A stretch of 64,000 nucleotides of DNA, taken from assembly GCA_947683625.1 (NCBI GenBank), contig CANTUR010000678.1, forward strand, positions 62,001 through 126,000. Direction: 5' to 3'. This document shows, piece after piece, positions 47,900 through 60,253 of the stretch (within the stretch, counting starts at the first letter, position 1; each line of letters starts with the position of its first letter). The notes under the pieces are model-generated. The model was given only the letters and a program-made list of their open reading frames with translations. It was not told the origin of the DNA and did no database searches. The stretch comes from Mallotus nudiflorus. Its lineage: Eukaryota > Streptophyta > Magnoliopsida > Malpighiales > Euphorbiaceae. Both the position numbers and the translations under genes were made by a program.

Positions 47900-48807
47900 T
47901 GATTTCCCTCTAGAGGGTAGAGACCACCATAAGGCTTTGTATTATTAAGGCTAAAGTGAAAGGAAAGTTAACTTGCTGTGTAATGGTAGATAGTGCCTCT
48001 ACTATCAATATATGCCCCATAAAGATCTTACCTAAACTAAGACTCACTATGGCTGATCTTAAGCCATATGATGTGATTATCAAGGTATATAATGACATAA
48101 AGTGACATATTAAGGGGACTTTTAGAGCTTTAATTAAGATTAAACCCATTGAGAAATGATTTAATTTACATGTCATCGATATCCCAATTACTTTTGCCAT
48201 TCTATTAGGAAGGCCATGGTTTCATCTTTTGGGAGGAGTGCCATTCACTATTCAGCGAAAGATTAAATTTCCATATAAGGGGAAAATGATTACTATTTCA
48301 GTAGAAACTAAGACTATTGTTGCTACTCTGAAGCTGACTCCTAAGGAGATCCCTATAAGTCCTAATTTTAAAGTCTATATGATAGAAAAAGATGAATTAG
48401 ATGAAAAGGTTATGAGCATGATGAGGAAAATGAATTTTATGCCTGGTCTAGGATTGGGAAAGAATTATAATAGACCGTCAAAGTTTATGGAACAAAAGGT
48501 GCCCACTTTGAAGTATGGAATAAGGTATCATGGAACTAAGGATTCTGAGGAAGAAAATAAAGCTGACACTGAGAAATGGGCATTGTGGGAAAGGTTTATG
48601 AAAAAAGGCACTAACTATCCATATATAGGAACTCTTAGACCTTTGATGCTAGTAGGGAAAGTAGTAATGGGGTTTGAAATATTTATTGAATATGTAAACA
48701 GGGTGATGAAGCCTGTTGCTAAGGAGATAATGGTAGAGGAGCTAATAATGGGCCAAGAATCTGAAGAGGACATTCCTGCTACAGAGTTGAAAGATGCTGA
48801 TGGCTAA
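47900..48807 (+). pseudogene. Tat element: aspartic protease and G-patch
   Basis: About 47945-48230 carries the protease with CVMVDSASTINICPIKILPK, where D-S-A stands for the usual D-S/N-G. The frame 48229-48807 (192 codons) continues through FPYKGKMITISVETKT to MMRKMNFMPGLGLGKNYNRP, the G-patch-like motif (F-x-P-G-x-G-L-G-K-N) placed between protease and RT in Tat-lineage pol. The G-patch frame is open; the protease is interrupted. Confidence 0.8.
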
Positions 48808-48906
48808 AAAAGGAGGCAAACTTTGAGACCTTTATTTAGAACTCTATCATTGATTTTTTTATGATGACTTTGATGTTTCCATTGTTAATTTTTTTAATAC
48901 TGAGAT

Positions 48907-49176
48907 TTGTTCTTTTCTGAAGTGGATGTAATGAAATTTGAATTTGGTTATGTATGTGATATGTTTCCTAATGGTTATTATGATTATAATGATCATTTCA
49001 TACATATATTTGACATTAATTCCGTGCAAACAGAATCATTTAATATCAGCACAAATGATAACTCTGAAAATATATTGATTACTTCTGATTTAACTCATAA
49101 TAAGAGAGAACAAATGAAAGAAATATTAAAAAAAGATATAAATTATTTGCTTGGGGTTACAAGGATACGCCTGTGA
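48907..49176 (+). pseudogene. Tat element: protease-RT linker
   Basis: 89 open codons. It includes FDINSVQTESFNISTNDNSE and ends LTHNKREQMKEILKKDINYL, the acidic linker that precedes RT in Tat pol. No catalytic motif is expected here. The frame shifts just after it. Confidence 0.55.
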
Positions 49177-49249
49177 TTTATAAAGAAATTGTAGAGAATA
49201 GGATTCCTCACATTTCATTAATAAAAACAGAAGCAAAGGAGGTTAAGAC

Positions 49250-50400
49250 TAAAATGGGCTCTCTTGATAAAAAGGAGGTTGAGAAGTAGTTAAAAGAAAA
49301 ATTCTTATAAGTAGTAAAAGACACCCAATGGTTAGTTAACATAGTTCCAGTCCCTAAGAAAAGATGGATGAGTAGGAATTTGTGTAGATTATAAGGATTT
49401 GAATAAGGCTTCTTTAAAAGATAACTTTCCTTTGCCGCATATTAACATACTAGTGGATAGTGCAACCTCTAGTGCTATGTACTCCTTCATGGATGGCTTC
49501 TCAGGATATAATCAGATTATGATGTTGATAATTGATTAATTAAAGTTGTCCTTCACCATTGAATGGGGAATTTATAGCTACCTAGTTATGCCTTTTGAAT
49601 TGAAGAACGCGGAAGCTACTTATCAGCGAATGGCCACTACTTTGTTACATGATATGATCCATAAAGAGATAGAAGTCTATATGGATGATATGATGGTGAA
49701 ATCTTTGACTAGGTAGGGACATTTTGAAGCTCTAGATAAGTTATTGGCAAGTGTTAAAAAGTATAATCTCAGGTTAAATTCAAAGAAATGTGTATTTAGT
49801 ATGACTTCAAGAAAGTTATTGGGCCACATAGTCAGTCAGAGGGGAATTAAAGTGGATTCAGATAAGGCTAAAGCAATTAGTGAAATGCCTGTATAAAAGA
49901 TTAAGAAAGAAGTTAGGGGATTTATCGGGCAATGCAATACATTAGTAGATTTATAGCTAAGCTGACCACTATTTGTGAATTGATTTTCAAGTTATTAATG
50001 AAGAATCAGCCCATAATTTGGGATGATAGGTGCCAGTAACCTTTTAAAACCATTAAAAGATATTTGATGAATCCTCTAGTTTTATAACCACTGAGACTAG
50101 GGAATCCCTTAATTCTTTATTTGACTATCAAAAAAAAGTACTTCGGACAATGTTAGCTTATGAAGGGGAGGAAAAGGTCAAACATGTAGTGTACTATCTT
50201 AGTAAGAAATTTCTACCCTATAAAGTTAACTATAATTTGGTGGAAAAGACATATTTTGTTTTAATATGGGAAACAATGGCATCATTACTTCTAATCTTAC
50301 TGAGTTCAGGTAGTCTCTAAATATGATCCCCTTAGATAACTTTAACAAACTCCATCGCTCATAGGAAAGTTAGTTAGGTGGCTGGTTCTGCTCACTAAAT
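49250..50400 (+). pseudogene. Tat element: reverse transcriptase
   Basis: RT motifs in order: TQWLVNIVPVPKK, CVDYKDLNKASLKDNFPLPH, MDGFSGYNQIMM, SYLVMPFELKNAEATYQRMA, and the active site YMDDMMVKS (YMDD at 49678-49689), then LRLNSKKCVFSMTSRKLLGH. Stops and frameshifts occur in most blocks. The YMDDMMVKS variant is typical of Tat rather than chromovirus RT. Confidence 0.9.
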
Positions 50401-50414
50401 TTGATATAGATTAT

Positions 50415-50930
50415 GTGACAAAGAAAGTGGTAACAAAAACAAAAAGAATAGTAATAGACTTCTTGGCTCAGAATTTAGTAGGTGATGAACAAGAATGGGA
50501 ATTAGAGTTTCTAAATGAATACTTGGGGGTAATAGAGATCCAAGGATGGAGTATATACTTTGATGGATCTATTAATGGTAAAGGGGCAAGTATTGGTGTA
50601 ATTCTTGTCACACTAGGAGGAGAAATGATCCCAATGGTGAAAAGATTGGAATTTAAAGTGATAAACAATCAAGTTGAGTATGAAGCCTATATCTTTGGTT
50701 AGAAGTGTCATGGCATATGGGGGCAGTAGACTCTATATTAGTAATAAATTAAGTTTTAAAAGAATAGGATATAAAGGAAGATAGATTACGATTATATTAG
50801 GATATCTTAGCTACTGTCTTACTGTCTTTTACTCAATGCAAGTTCATTCATTTACCACAGGATGAGAATCAAGTGGCTGATGCTTTGCTACTTTAACTTC
50901 GAGTGGGAAAGTGGGAAGCATATGGAAATT
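50415..50930 (+). pseudogene. Tat element: RNase H of the plant (RVT_3) type
   Basis: A 95-codon frame ends IQGWSIYFDGSINGKGASIG, then VILVTLGGEMIPMVKRLEFK and NNQVEYEAYIFG. The FDGSxNxxGxGxGxVL pattern and N-x-x-E-Y-E-A belong to the extra, host-like RNase H characteristic of Tat/Ogre elements. A stop follows at 50701. The final Asp segment (QVADALLL-like) is visible near 50870-50895. Confidence 0.8.
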
Positions 50931-50999
50931 AAGCCCTTTATTCTTATGAAGTCTTGAACCCCTTGGTACAAAGAAATAAGGGTGATGTCAGTTGATACC

Positions 51000-52253
51000 A
51001 CTAGAAAGCCATGGTCTTATGATTTACGTCAATATTTGGAAATGAGACAATTCCCTGAAGATGCCGATGAGAAAGAAAGGATGTGTCTGAGGATGTTGTC
51101 ATGATAGTTCATTAGCCATAGTGGAATGTTATATAAGAGAATGCCGACCGGGGTACATCTGAGGTGTGTTGATAAAAATGAAGTTTAGGAGTTTATGGAA
51201 GCAGTCCATGATGTGGTATGTTGGTTACATATGAATAAAATAATCTTGCCTAAGAAAATAGCATGTTAGCATTATTTTTAGCTAATAATGGAAGCAGATT
51301 TTATGAAATTTATGAAGAAGTGCCATAACTAATAAGCATATGGTGATGTTTGTCACTTGTCTTCTATAGAATTTCAGGGGATGACTTCTCCTTAGCTATT
51401 TATAGTTTAGGGAATTGACATATAGGTGAGATAAGGCTAATAGCTTCAAATGGTCATCACTATATTATGGTAGCAATTGATTACTACTCTAAGCGGGTCA
51501 AAGCAAAATCGTATACTTTTATCAGATTAAAACACATGGCAAGATTTATAAAAAGGAATATAATATGTAGATATGGATTGCTTTATCTTATTGTCATTAA
51601 TAATGGTATTTAGTTTTGAGTAGAAATAACAGCCTTGCTCCAAAATACAAAATTAAGCACCATAGATCATCTTCGTATAGACCACATGCAAATGGTGTAG
51701 TAGAAGATATGAATAAGAATGTGAAGAGGATCCTGGCTAAAATAATGGAAAATTATAGGGATTGGGCAAATAATGTACAATTTGCATCATGGGGATATAG
51801 AATAACTATTAGGATGTTGATCAGAGTCACTCCGTATTCCCTAGTATATGGGTGTGAAGTTGTATTACCAGTAGAAGTTGAGATTCAGTCATTATGGGTC
51901 TTATTGGAGTCCAAACTTCCTAAGTATCGGTGGTTGGAGAGCAAGTTGGCCTAGTTGATATTGCTATATGAGAAAAGGATAAAAGCCTTGTATCACTCGC
52001 AGTTGTATTAGAGGAGGATAGCTCGAGCTTGTAATAAGAAAATCAAGCCAAAAGAGATTAAAAAAGGTGATATAGTGTTAAAACTTACCAAATTAATCAT
52101 GATTGATCCATATGGGAAGTTCAAGCTAAATTGGGAAGGTCCCTATTTGATAATAAAGTTAATTCTAATGGTGCTACTACTCTATCTGATTTAGAAGGAA
52201 ATGATTTCCTAGAGCCTATAAATCTATACAAGCTCAATAAATACTTTCTATAA
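51000..52253 (+). pseudogene. Tat element: integrase
   Basis: Zinc-finger region near 51110-51340 (FISHSGMLYKRMPTGVHLRC, HDVVCWLHMN, KKCHN), core with HHYIMVAIDYYSKRVKAKSY near 51455-51510, and the frame 51616-51954 with HRSSSYRPHANGVVEDMNKN, then NPxAxY-like DWANNVQFASWGYRI and TPYSLVYGCEVVLPVEVEI. The end reads INLYKLNKYFL before a stop near 52251. Several stops; dead. Confidence 0.88.
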
Positions 52254-52590
52254 TATCTCGCTAGGGAAAAAACCTCAAAAGAGGTTGTCTAGGTAAAAGT
52301 TATAGACTAAAAGAATATTGCTAAGCTAAAAACCTTGAGGTGGCCTAAGAAAAATTAATGACATGTAAAAAGAGAAAAAATAGTCAGGTGGAAAACTTGT
52401 ATGGGTAGGCCATCTAATGATAGAAGTTATGTCAGAAGTAAAATGTCTAGTTATTTGTGCTCATATTCAATGAATTGGTTTGCCTTTATTATTTTCAAAT
52501 GTTGTATAAATTGCTTATTACAAGCTGGCTAACCAAAAAGAAATCATATCAAATAAAATAGTAAACTTGGATTGAGTTTCATGAACTAGT
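52254..52590 (+). other. 3' untranslated part of the Tat element, truncated
   Basis: GC-poor DNA still in Tat style (AACCTCAAAAGAGGTTG, a near-palindrome at 52272-52288) with no 3' LTR. The element is cut off before its polypurine tract, where the - strand copia remnant takes over. Confidence 0.5.
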
Positions 52591-52599
52591 TTATCTCTT

Positions 52600-55020
52600 C
52601 CTTTTCTTTTGTTGAGCACCTTGAATTCTTGATGGATGTAATTCCCTTATCTTTTTATTCTTTATGAAATCATCCTTCTTTAATTTATTGCAACTGAATC
52701 CACTCTTTATACTGGTCATTAGTAAAGAGATTTTTACTGTAGTCAATATGCTTGTGAATAATTCTACAACGCTAGGTTGCAACTAAATTGTCCAAAAAGT
52801 TTTGAGTATAGGGACCTAGTTCAAATTTATGTGCTGGCTCCACAATCAGCTGATTTATTCTATATTGACTATAAAGGAAAGTAGGGTTATAAAAGGTGGT
52901 AGAGCGAAGGCCAGCTATAAGGACATAATATGTGTAGGATCAAATGTGTAGCATTTGTGGACAGGAATCAAACCTGTAAGCTGTCATTTGCAACTTGCTC
53001 ATAAAAAAATGAAAATCTAGTTCAATATGTTTTGTTTTGGCATGGAAAACTAGATTTAAAGTGAGATAAATGGCACCAATATTTTCATAATGTAAAACAA
53101 CCTATGAACATGGGAAACCTAGTTCACTAATAAGAGATCGAATCCAAACGATTTCAGCTGTGGCATGTGCAATGGATTTATATTCACTCTCAATGGATGA
53201 TCTTTCAACTGTGGGTTATTTCTTGGCCGTCTAAGAAATTAAAAATGTACCAAGAAAAAAACCATACCCATTAGTAGATCGCTTGTCGTTTGTATCCCCA
53301 CCCCAGTCACTATTAATGTAACATGAGAGAGATAAAGGTAATGCATAATCAAAAAATAAACCTTTGGTGCTGGTTCTATAAAGATACCGAAGTAATCACT
53401 TCAAGGCATTCTAATGCAAAGAACTAGGGAGTTTATAAATTAGCAAAGTTTATTTACACCGTATACAATTTCTGGATAAGTAATAGTAAAGTATTAAAGA
53501 GCTTTCACAAAATTTTGGTATTCTTCTGCTTGACCTATGGGTTCACCATGATTTTTCATTAATGGTGACTCGGTGGCAAGTGGAGTGTGACATGATTTAA
53601 AAGTAGACATACCAATTCAATCAAGAAGATCATAAATATATTTATGTTGAGAAACCAAGATACCCTTGGGTTGCCGATGCACCTCTAACTACGAAAGTAG
53701 TGCAAATCTCCAAGATCACTAATGGGAAATTCTTTCTTCAACTTGTTAATGATACTAATAACAAGTGTAATATTAGACCCTATAATAATAACATCATCAA
53801 CAAATTCAAGAATTAAGACAACATCACTACCCTTGTAATAAATAAACAAAGAGTGATCACTCTTAGAAGTAGTAAAATTCAAAGATAATAAGGAAGAACT
53901 CAATCTTTGAAACCATGCCCATGGAGCTTGCTTCAAGCCATATAATTACCACTTGAATTGACATATATGCTTTGGATGAGAAGAATAAAAAAAGCCTGGT
54001 GGTTGAGTCATAAAGATAGTCTCGAAAAGATGCCTATGAAGGAAGGCGTTAGAGACATCCAATTATCTCATAGGCCATCAGTGTATTATAGAAAAATCAA
54101 GAATTGTATGAATGGTTGTAGCCTTGATGACTGGAGCAAATGTATCTTTATAGTTTAAACCTGATTGTTGAGTGAAGCCCTGAGCCACCAAGCGAGCTTT
54201 ATAATGCTCAATGCTACCATCTGAATGTCTTTTAATTCTATAAATCAATTTGGATCCTACAATATTAACATTAGAAGGCCTTGGAACCAATGTCTATATA
54301 GAATTAACAAGGAGAGCATAAATTTCATCAAACATAGTTGTATTCCATACTTGGTAGTTGGAGACTTAGGAAAATGTACATGGTTCAGTTTTAAGAAAAT
54401 TTGGCATTGAAGAGTTAGAAACAGTAATATGTGCATGGTGTTTTTAGAGGGTAGAAGGATGCAATGTCATCTGGTGAGTGTGATTGGTGTTTATGGAAGG
54501 GAGATTGTAGTGACTAAGGTCAACTACTAAATTAAGAGCAAGTAATGAATGTGTAGTGGAAGTGGTTATTGAGTTTGGGTTTGTGTTTGAAATGCTATTG
54601 GATAGGGATAAGGGAGCAGGAAAATCAAAGGGAATAAGCTGGAAAGTTAGTGAATCAGGTAGGTTAGAGTTAGTAGTTAGTAGAGAATTATCTTGAGGAG
54701 CTTGAGTTGGAGGTAGAGTGTGTTATAGAGAAAATAAGGGAGGTGGATTAGGATTAGAACTCATACCTGAATTGAGGAACTGAGTGAGGAGGAGGAAGTT
54801 AATACTGTTATCCATAGTGATAAAGGAAGAAGTGAAGATAAGTTTAAATTGCTTGGAAAATTTTTAAAAGGAAATAAATTTTCATTAAATATAAGATGAT
54901 GTGCAATATATATTTTATCTTTGGTAGTGTCAAGGCATAAGTGACCATGATAGGTAGGTGAATTACTTAGATAAACACATTATTGAATTTTAAAAGAGCC
55001 ATGTAGGGGGTGAATATGGC
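52600..55020 (-). pseudogene. Copia remnant A: integrase end, reverse transcriptase, RNase H
   Basis: Read leftwards: integrase C-terminal segment (PTYHGHLCLDTTKDKIYIAH near 54880-54955), a Ser/Pro/Leu-rich linker, then RT (GSKLIYRIKRHSDGSIEHYK, ARLVAQGFTQQSGLNYKDTF at 54150-54260; WAWFQRLSSSLLSLNFTTSK and LILEFVDDVIIIGSN at 53760-53930), then RNase H near 52930-53600 (STNGYGFFLGTFLISWTAKK, SSIESEYKSIAHATAEIVWI). The RT site FVDDVIIIG is a conserved YVDD variant. Most blocks carry stops or shifts. Integrase core, gag and both LTRs are missing. Sequence and spacing differ from copia B next to it, so it is a separate family. Confidence 0.85.
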
Positions 55021-55071
55021 TATTTAACAAAAATATAGAATTAAAAGGATTCTAATAAGAATTAAAAAGAA

Positions 55072-56031
55072 TGTTGAGAAGGAAGAATGATAAAAATAAG
55101 AATTTAAGGAGTTCGGATTGTCAACAATCCTACGTCTCCACCTAATTTATCCTCAAGTTAGAATTTTGAATTACTATAATCTATTCCCTTAGATTGATTT
55201 TTACAACTTGAGTTTTAAGCTCAACTCAAACCTCATAACTTGAGTTTTCAAGGCTCACTCAAAAACCAATACATTAGTGTTTTCAAGGCTTATACTAAAA
55301 TTGAATTCTCAAGTGCTTTAATGGCTAAACACTTAAACCAGTTCCTTTAGAATAGAATCTCACTTCCTATTTTCTAATCCCAGAAAATAGAAGAACAAGA
55401 ATTTCAATTCTAACACTCATTAACTCTCACAAGAGTTATACAAATACAAAAATTGTTTAAGATAGTTTTTAAAAGCTTAGTTGAATGCTTAAAAGAGATA
55501 TAATGATAAACAAGTTTCTCAACCTCAAAATGATTTTTAAAGGTTGTATATATACTTGAGCAATTCAATTATAGCTTTTGGAAGCAATAATTTTTTTCCC
55601 AATAAAATCAAACTTCATTTGAATAAAATTTGGACTTTTTGAGCTGTAGTTTGTCTAATCCTGGTCGGGATTTCATCAATCCTAGTTGAGACATTAAAAA
55701 ACCTAGCCATTTATTTGATTTCCTAGTCTAGTCCTGGTCGGGATCACCATGTCCTAGTTGAGACTACCTTGTCCAAGGTACGGTCCCTATCAGGACTTTA
55801 GATCGGAATTTGCACTATCCAAAATTCAAAGGTTGCTTTAATTGGATTCCTGACCATGACCAAATTCGACTATAGTTGATACCAGTTGTGAGTGTGCTCG
55901 TGAGCAATGTCTATAGTGATTTCCCTTCGATATTTCTTCACCATTTTGACTTCTAGTTGAGTCCTAATATATTAAATGCTCAAAATTAAGTTTGTTAAGA
56001 TCAAAATTAAGATTGATTATTACTAAGGTCA
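55072..56031 (-). mobile_element. 3' LTR of copia element B (SIRE/Maximus-like)
   Basis: 960 bp, read on the - strand from TGACCTTAGTAATAATC to CTTCTCAACA. A purine tract AAAAAAGGGGAGATTAT lies just before its start. It contains four imperfect TCCTGGTCGGGAT / TCCTAGTTGAGAC units (about 55655-55790) and a possible TATA box, GTATATATAC on both strands near 55545. The matching 5' LTR would lie beyond 64000. Confidence 0.75.
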
Positions 56032-57555
56032 ATAATCTCCCCTTTTTTGATTTTGACAAACTTATTTTGAGTTTGAAAAGGATAATATAAAGTGAAGTGT
56101 GTATTGATTTGAATTCCATTAAAGTATCTAAATTATACTCCCCCTTAATTTATGCATAATATAAAAATAATGAATTTAAGGAGTAAAGAATTTAAATAAT
56201 GAAGAATATCAATGGAATGAGAATGATACCAATTGAAAGATAATGAGATTTTAAGAATCTCCCCCTATTTGTTATAACAATATCAATTAAAATTTTCATA
56301 ATTTAAGAAAAATATATTTCTTTATTACTCCCCTTTTGGACATGATAAGAAATATAAATTATTCCCCTTGACAAAAATAAAAACAACATAAAATATAACA
56401 TAAAGGAAATAAAAACATAGCCTATCATAATAAATGCATTAAAAATATAAAAACATGATGACATGATCATTTAAACAAATGTTAGGCAATATGAAGAAAA
56501 TAATTTCGAACATATTTAAATAAATAAAACTAGTAGCATAATACATATATCACAAACATAGCACATATAGCATTTATATTGAAGCTTGGCAAATTTAACT
56601 ATCACATGATCATATAGAATTTAGTTCCAAAGGAAACAAAAGACCAAGAATTAAATTGAAAACAAGGATAGAACAAATCTAAGAAAATTTAAGTCCATCT
56701 TGCCAAGAATCACACATATAAACAAAACAGGCAAAATAAGATTTTTTATCACACATAAACAAAATGAAAAAAACTAGTCACACTTACAATGTTACTATTC
56801 AAACTCAAATTAAATAAAATAAATATTCAAACTCAAATATTTCTCTCCTTTGTCAAAATGCAAAAATCCATTAAAGAAAAATAAAATTGCATTGATAAAA
56901 TGATAGAGTTACAATGATATTAAAATACCAATTATAAACTAAAAGGAAACATAAGATAACAAGATATAAACCTAATAACTCATAACTTATATCCAAAAAA
57001 TAAGCTAAACATAAACTAACACAAAATAACCATAAAAGTAAACTAATAGCTCAAAGCTTAGGAACCGAACATATACTAAAAATGAATCAAACATATACTG
57101 GCGAAAACATATATAAACATATAAAAAAAAGATCTAGTCTTGTTGAGGAGGAGGAAAGAGGGAATACTTTTGCTAAATTAAAATAATTAATTAATTGAAC
57201 TTAACTCAATAATTAATTATTAATTTACAAAATATGAAGGTTATTTAAAAAAAATTGAATGAACATATCATGATGCACATATTAAATTTAAACATATATA
57301 AATGCATGACAATTAAAAAATGTTATGCTTGTTTTAAAAAATTAATTTATTGAAATACTTTCAAAAATTAATAATACTTTCAAAAATTAATTATGAAATA
57401 GCAAAAAAAAATTAAAATTTTTAAGATTAAAATTAAGATTAATAATCAAAATAATCAATAAGCAATGATTTCACATGAAAACAGTCCAACCATCAAATAA
57501 GCATAAAATCAAGACAAACTAGAATGAAAACAATCTAACCATCAAATAAGCTTAA
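56032..57555 (-). other. Region between copia B pol and its 3' LTR, with repeated purine tracts
   Basis: No frame of note. SIRE/Maximus elements often have an extra envelope-like frame here; none is visible. On the - strand five AAGGGGA-type tracts recur at about 56038-56050, 56139-56146, 56259-56266, 56329-56337 and 56363-56369. The rest is AT-rich, with a GAGGAGGAGGAAAGAGGG-like purine tract near 57145. Confidence 0.6.
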
Positions 57556-58960
57556 AATGAAGACAAAATAGAACCATTAATCATGCCAAGTTCATGCTTA
57601 ACGAAGTTCATTCTCTCTTCATTGAGAGTTTTAGTGAAGATATCTGTAAGTTGATTATTTGTATCAATAAATTCAAGTGAGATATCGCCATTTTGAACAT
57701 GATCACATAAGAAATAAGGTCTAATGTCTATATGATTAGTTCTAGAATGTTGAATGAGATTCTTACTAAGGTTGATAGCACTTGTATTGTCACAATTGAT
57801 TAGAATGTGATCAATTTATACTATAGTCCAAAAATTGTTATTTTTGCCATAAAACTAATAAACAATAAAGATTGGCTATAATATATTCAGGTTCAATAGT
57901 GGACAAGGAAACCGAAACTTATTTCTTGCTAAACGAAGAAACTAAACATTATCCTAAAAATAGACAAGTTCTGAAAGTGCTCTTTTTATCTAGTAAACTA
58001 CAGATAAAGTTCACATCTAAATAACTAATCTAGTTAAAGGGAGAATTCTAGGATATCAATGTCTTAAATGCAAATTTCCAATTAAATATTTGAAAATTCT
58101 TTTAATTGCATTCAAATAAGACTGTCTAGGGCTAGATTGAAACCTAGCAAATAAGCAAGTAGCAAACAAAATGTTGAGTCTACTAGCGGTTAAATAAAGA
58201 TGGGATTTGAACATACCTCTAAATCACTTTTCATCAATCAGCTTTCCATTCTTATTCTTGTTGAGTTTGGTAGTGGTACTCATAGAAGTCTTACTTATTT
58301 TAGTTCCATCCATGCCAAACTTCTTGAGAATGTCTCTTACATATTTGGTTTAATTGATGAAAATCCTATCTTACATTACTTGATTTGTAATCCAAGGAAG
58401 AATTTTAGTTCACCCATCATACTCATTTTAAATTCTCTTTGATGAACTTAGAAAATTTCTCACACAAGCAATGGATAGTAGCACTGAAAATAATGTCATC
58501 AATATATATTTGCACAATAAGTAAATCATACTTGGATTTCTTTATGAAAAGAGTTGTGTCAACTTTTCTTTTAGATAAATCTTTCTTTAATAAAAAGTCA
58601 GTTAATCTTTCATACTAAGCTTTTAGAGCTTGTGTCAATCCATACAATGCTTTTGACAATTTAAAAACATGATTTAGAGAATTAAAATTTTCAAAACCTA
58701 GAGGTTGCTCAACATGTACCTCTTCTTTAATAAACTCATTTAAGAATGCACTTTTAACATCCATTTGATAAAATTTAAAATTTATGAATAATTCAATGCA
58801 AGTAGCATTCTAATAGCTTCTAACCTTGCAATGGGGGCAAAGGTTTCATCATAATCAATGTCTTCTTCTTGATTATAACTTTTAGCTACAAGTCTAACTT
58901 TGTTCCTAGTTATGACACCTTGTTCATTTATCTTATTTCTAAACACTCATTTGGTTCCTA
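57556..58960 (-). pseudogene. Copia element B: reverse transcriptase and RNase H
   Basis: RT active site VQIYIDDIIFSAT lies near 58490-58525, preceded by LNHVFKLSKALYGL. The RNase H end reads CDNTSAINLSKNLIQHSRTN near 57735-57800, then NQLTDIFTKTLNEERMNFVK and HELGMINGS near 57580-57665. The wording (IYIDDIIF, LTDIFTKxLxEERxNF) is that of SIRE/Maximus-type copia. Stops and indels break the frame. Confidence 0.88.
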
Positions 58961-59221
58961 TAATAGGATGATGTTTCGATCTAAAAACTAAAGTCCAAAC
59001 TTTATTTCTCTCAAATTGATTTATCATTCTTGCATAAGAAGGACTAAAAATTCATCGCTCAATGCATCATCAACATTTTTTGGTTCAATTTGAGAAATGA
59101 AGGCTAAATTAACAATAGATTTAAGTTGAGACTTAGTCCTTTCGTAGTATCACCGATGATAAGGTCTTAGGATTTGTTTCTTGAATTGCCAATCCTTTAG
59201 AAGATTATTATTCAAGATACG

Positions 59222-60253
59222 TTAATGCATCTCCTTATCTTTTTCTTTGCTAAGATCCTCAAGTTCCAAAGGTTTGCTAGTATTTTCATCTTGAGCATTT
59301 CTATCCACAAGTTCACCTACATCATCATTAACATAGCACACATCCTTTTTAGGATCAAGTGAGTTGGATTCATAAAAAACAACATGCATGGACTCTTCCA
59401 CTATAAGAGTTCTTTTATTAAACACTCTATATGCTTTACTAAAAATAAAATAACCTAGAAAAATTCTATCATTAGCTTTAGAATTAAAATTTTCAAGATT
59501 ATCCTTGGTTTTTAATATGAAGCACTTCCATCTAAATACTTTAAGATATGATATTTTGGGCTTTCTATTGTTCCAAAGCTCATAAGACATTTTGTTTAAA
59601 ATAAGTCTTTTGAAAACTCTATTTGAAAAGTAGCAATATGTGTTTATGGCTCCACCTAAAAGTATAAAGGTAAATTATACTCATAAAGCATTATTCTAGC
59701 TATTTCCACTAAAGTTCTATTTTTTCTTTCAACCATCCCATTTTGTTGAGGAGTTCCAGAAAAGCAAAACGTACGTGAAATACCATTTTCATTGCAAAAG
59801 GTTTGAAGAATTCATTTTCAAATTCAGTTCTATGATCACTTCTAATAGATGAAATGCCAAAACCATTTTCTTTTTTAATGCTTTTTGAAAAAAAAAATTA
59901 GAATTTTTAAAATGCATTATTCTTATGAGCAAGAAAACACACCCAAGTGTATTTAGAGTAATCATCAACCAATACATATGCATAGTGCATTCCACCGAGA
60001 CGAGCAACTATAGTTGGTCCAAACAAATTCGTATGTATAAGTTCAAGTGGCCTAAAGGTTACACTACATTCTTGATTTTAAATGAAGAGGTGGATTATTT
60101 TCCCTTTTGACAAGCATTATAAGGTTTATCCTTAGTGAATTCAAGTTTAGGTAAGTCAATCATAAGTTCATGTTTATAAAGATCATTCAAAAGCTTAAAG
60201 TTTGCATGTCCTAAGCTTTTATGCCATGTCCATGTGTTATGGGAAATAGACAT
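59222..60253 (-). pseudogene. Copia element B: gag-pre-integrase end and integrase
   Basis: From 60253 leftwards: SISHNTWTWHKSLGHANFKL (the zinc-finger H-x-x-x-G-H block), PYNACQKGK, then the core with GISSIRSDHRTEFENEFFKP near 59800-59870, keeping the SDxxTEFEN Asp, and a decayed NKMGWLKEKIEL where QNGVVERKN is expected. The frame 59590-59222 (122 codons) is the C-terminal part (MSYELWNNRKPKISYLKVFR, KAYRVFNKRTLIVEESMHVV). The domain is split from the protease by the solo LTR at 60254-62369. Confidence 0.88.

Noticed and set aside
54500..54515. TTGTAGTG as the missing CACTA end
   Set aside because: It lies inside the linker of copia remnant A, 45 kb away and without the T-rich terminal context.
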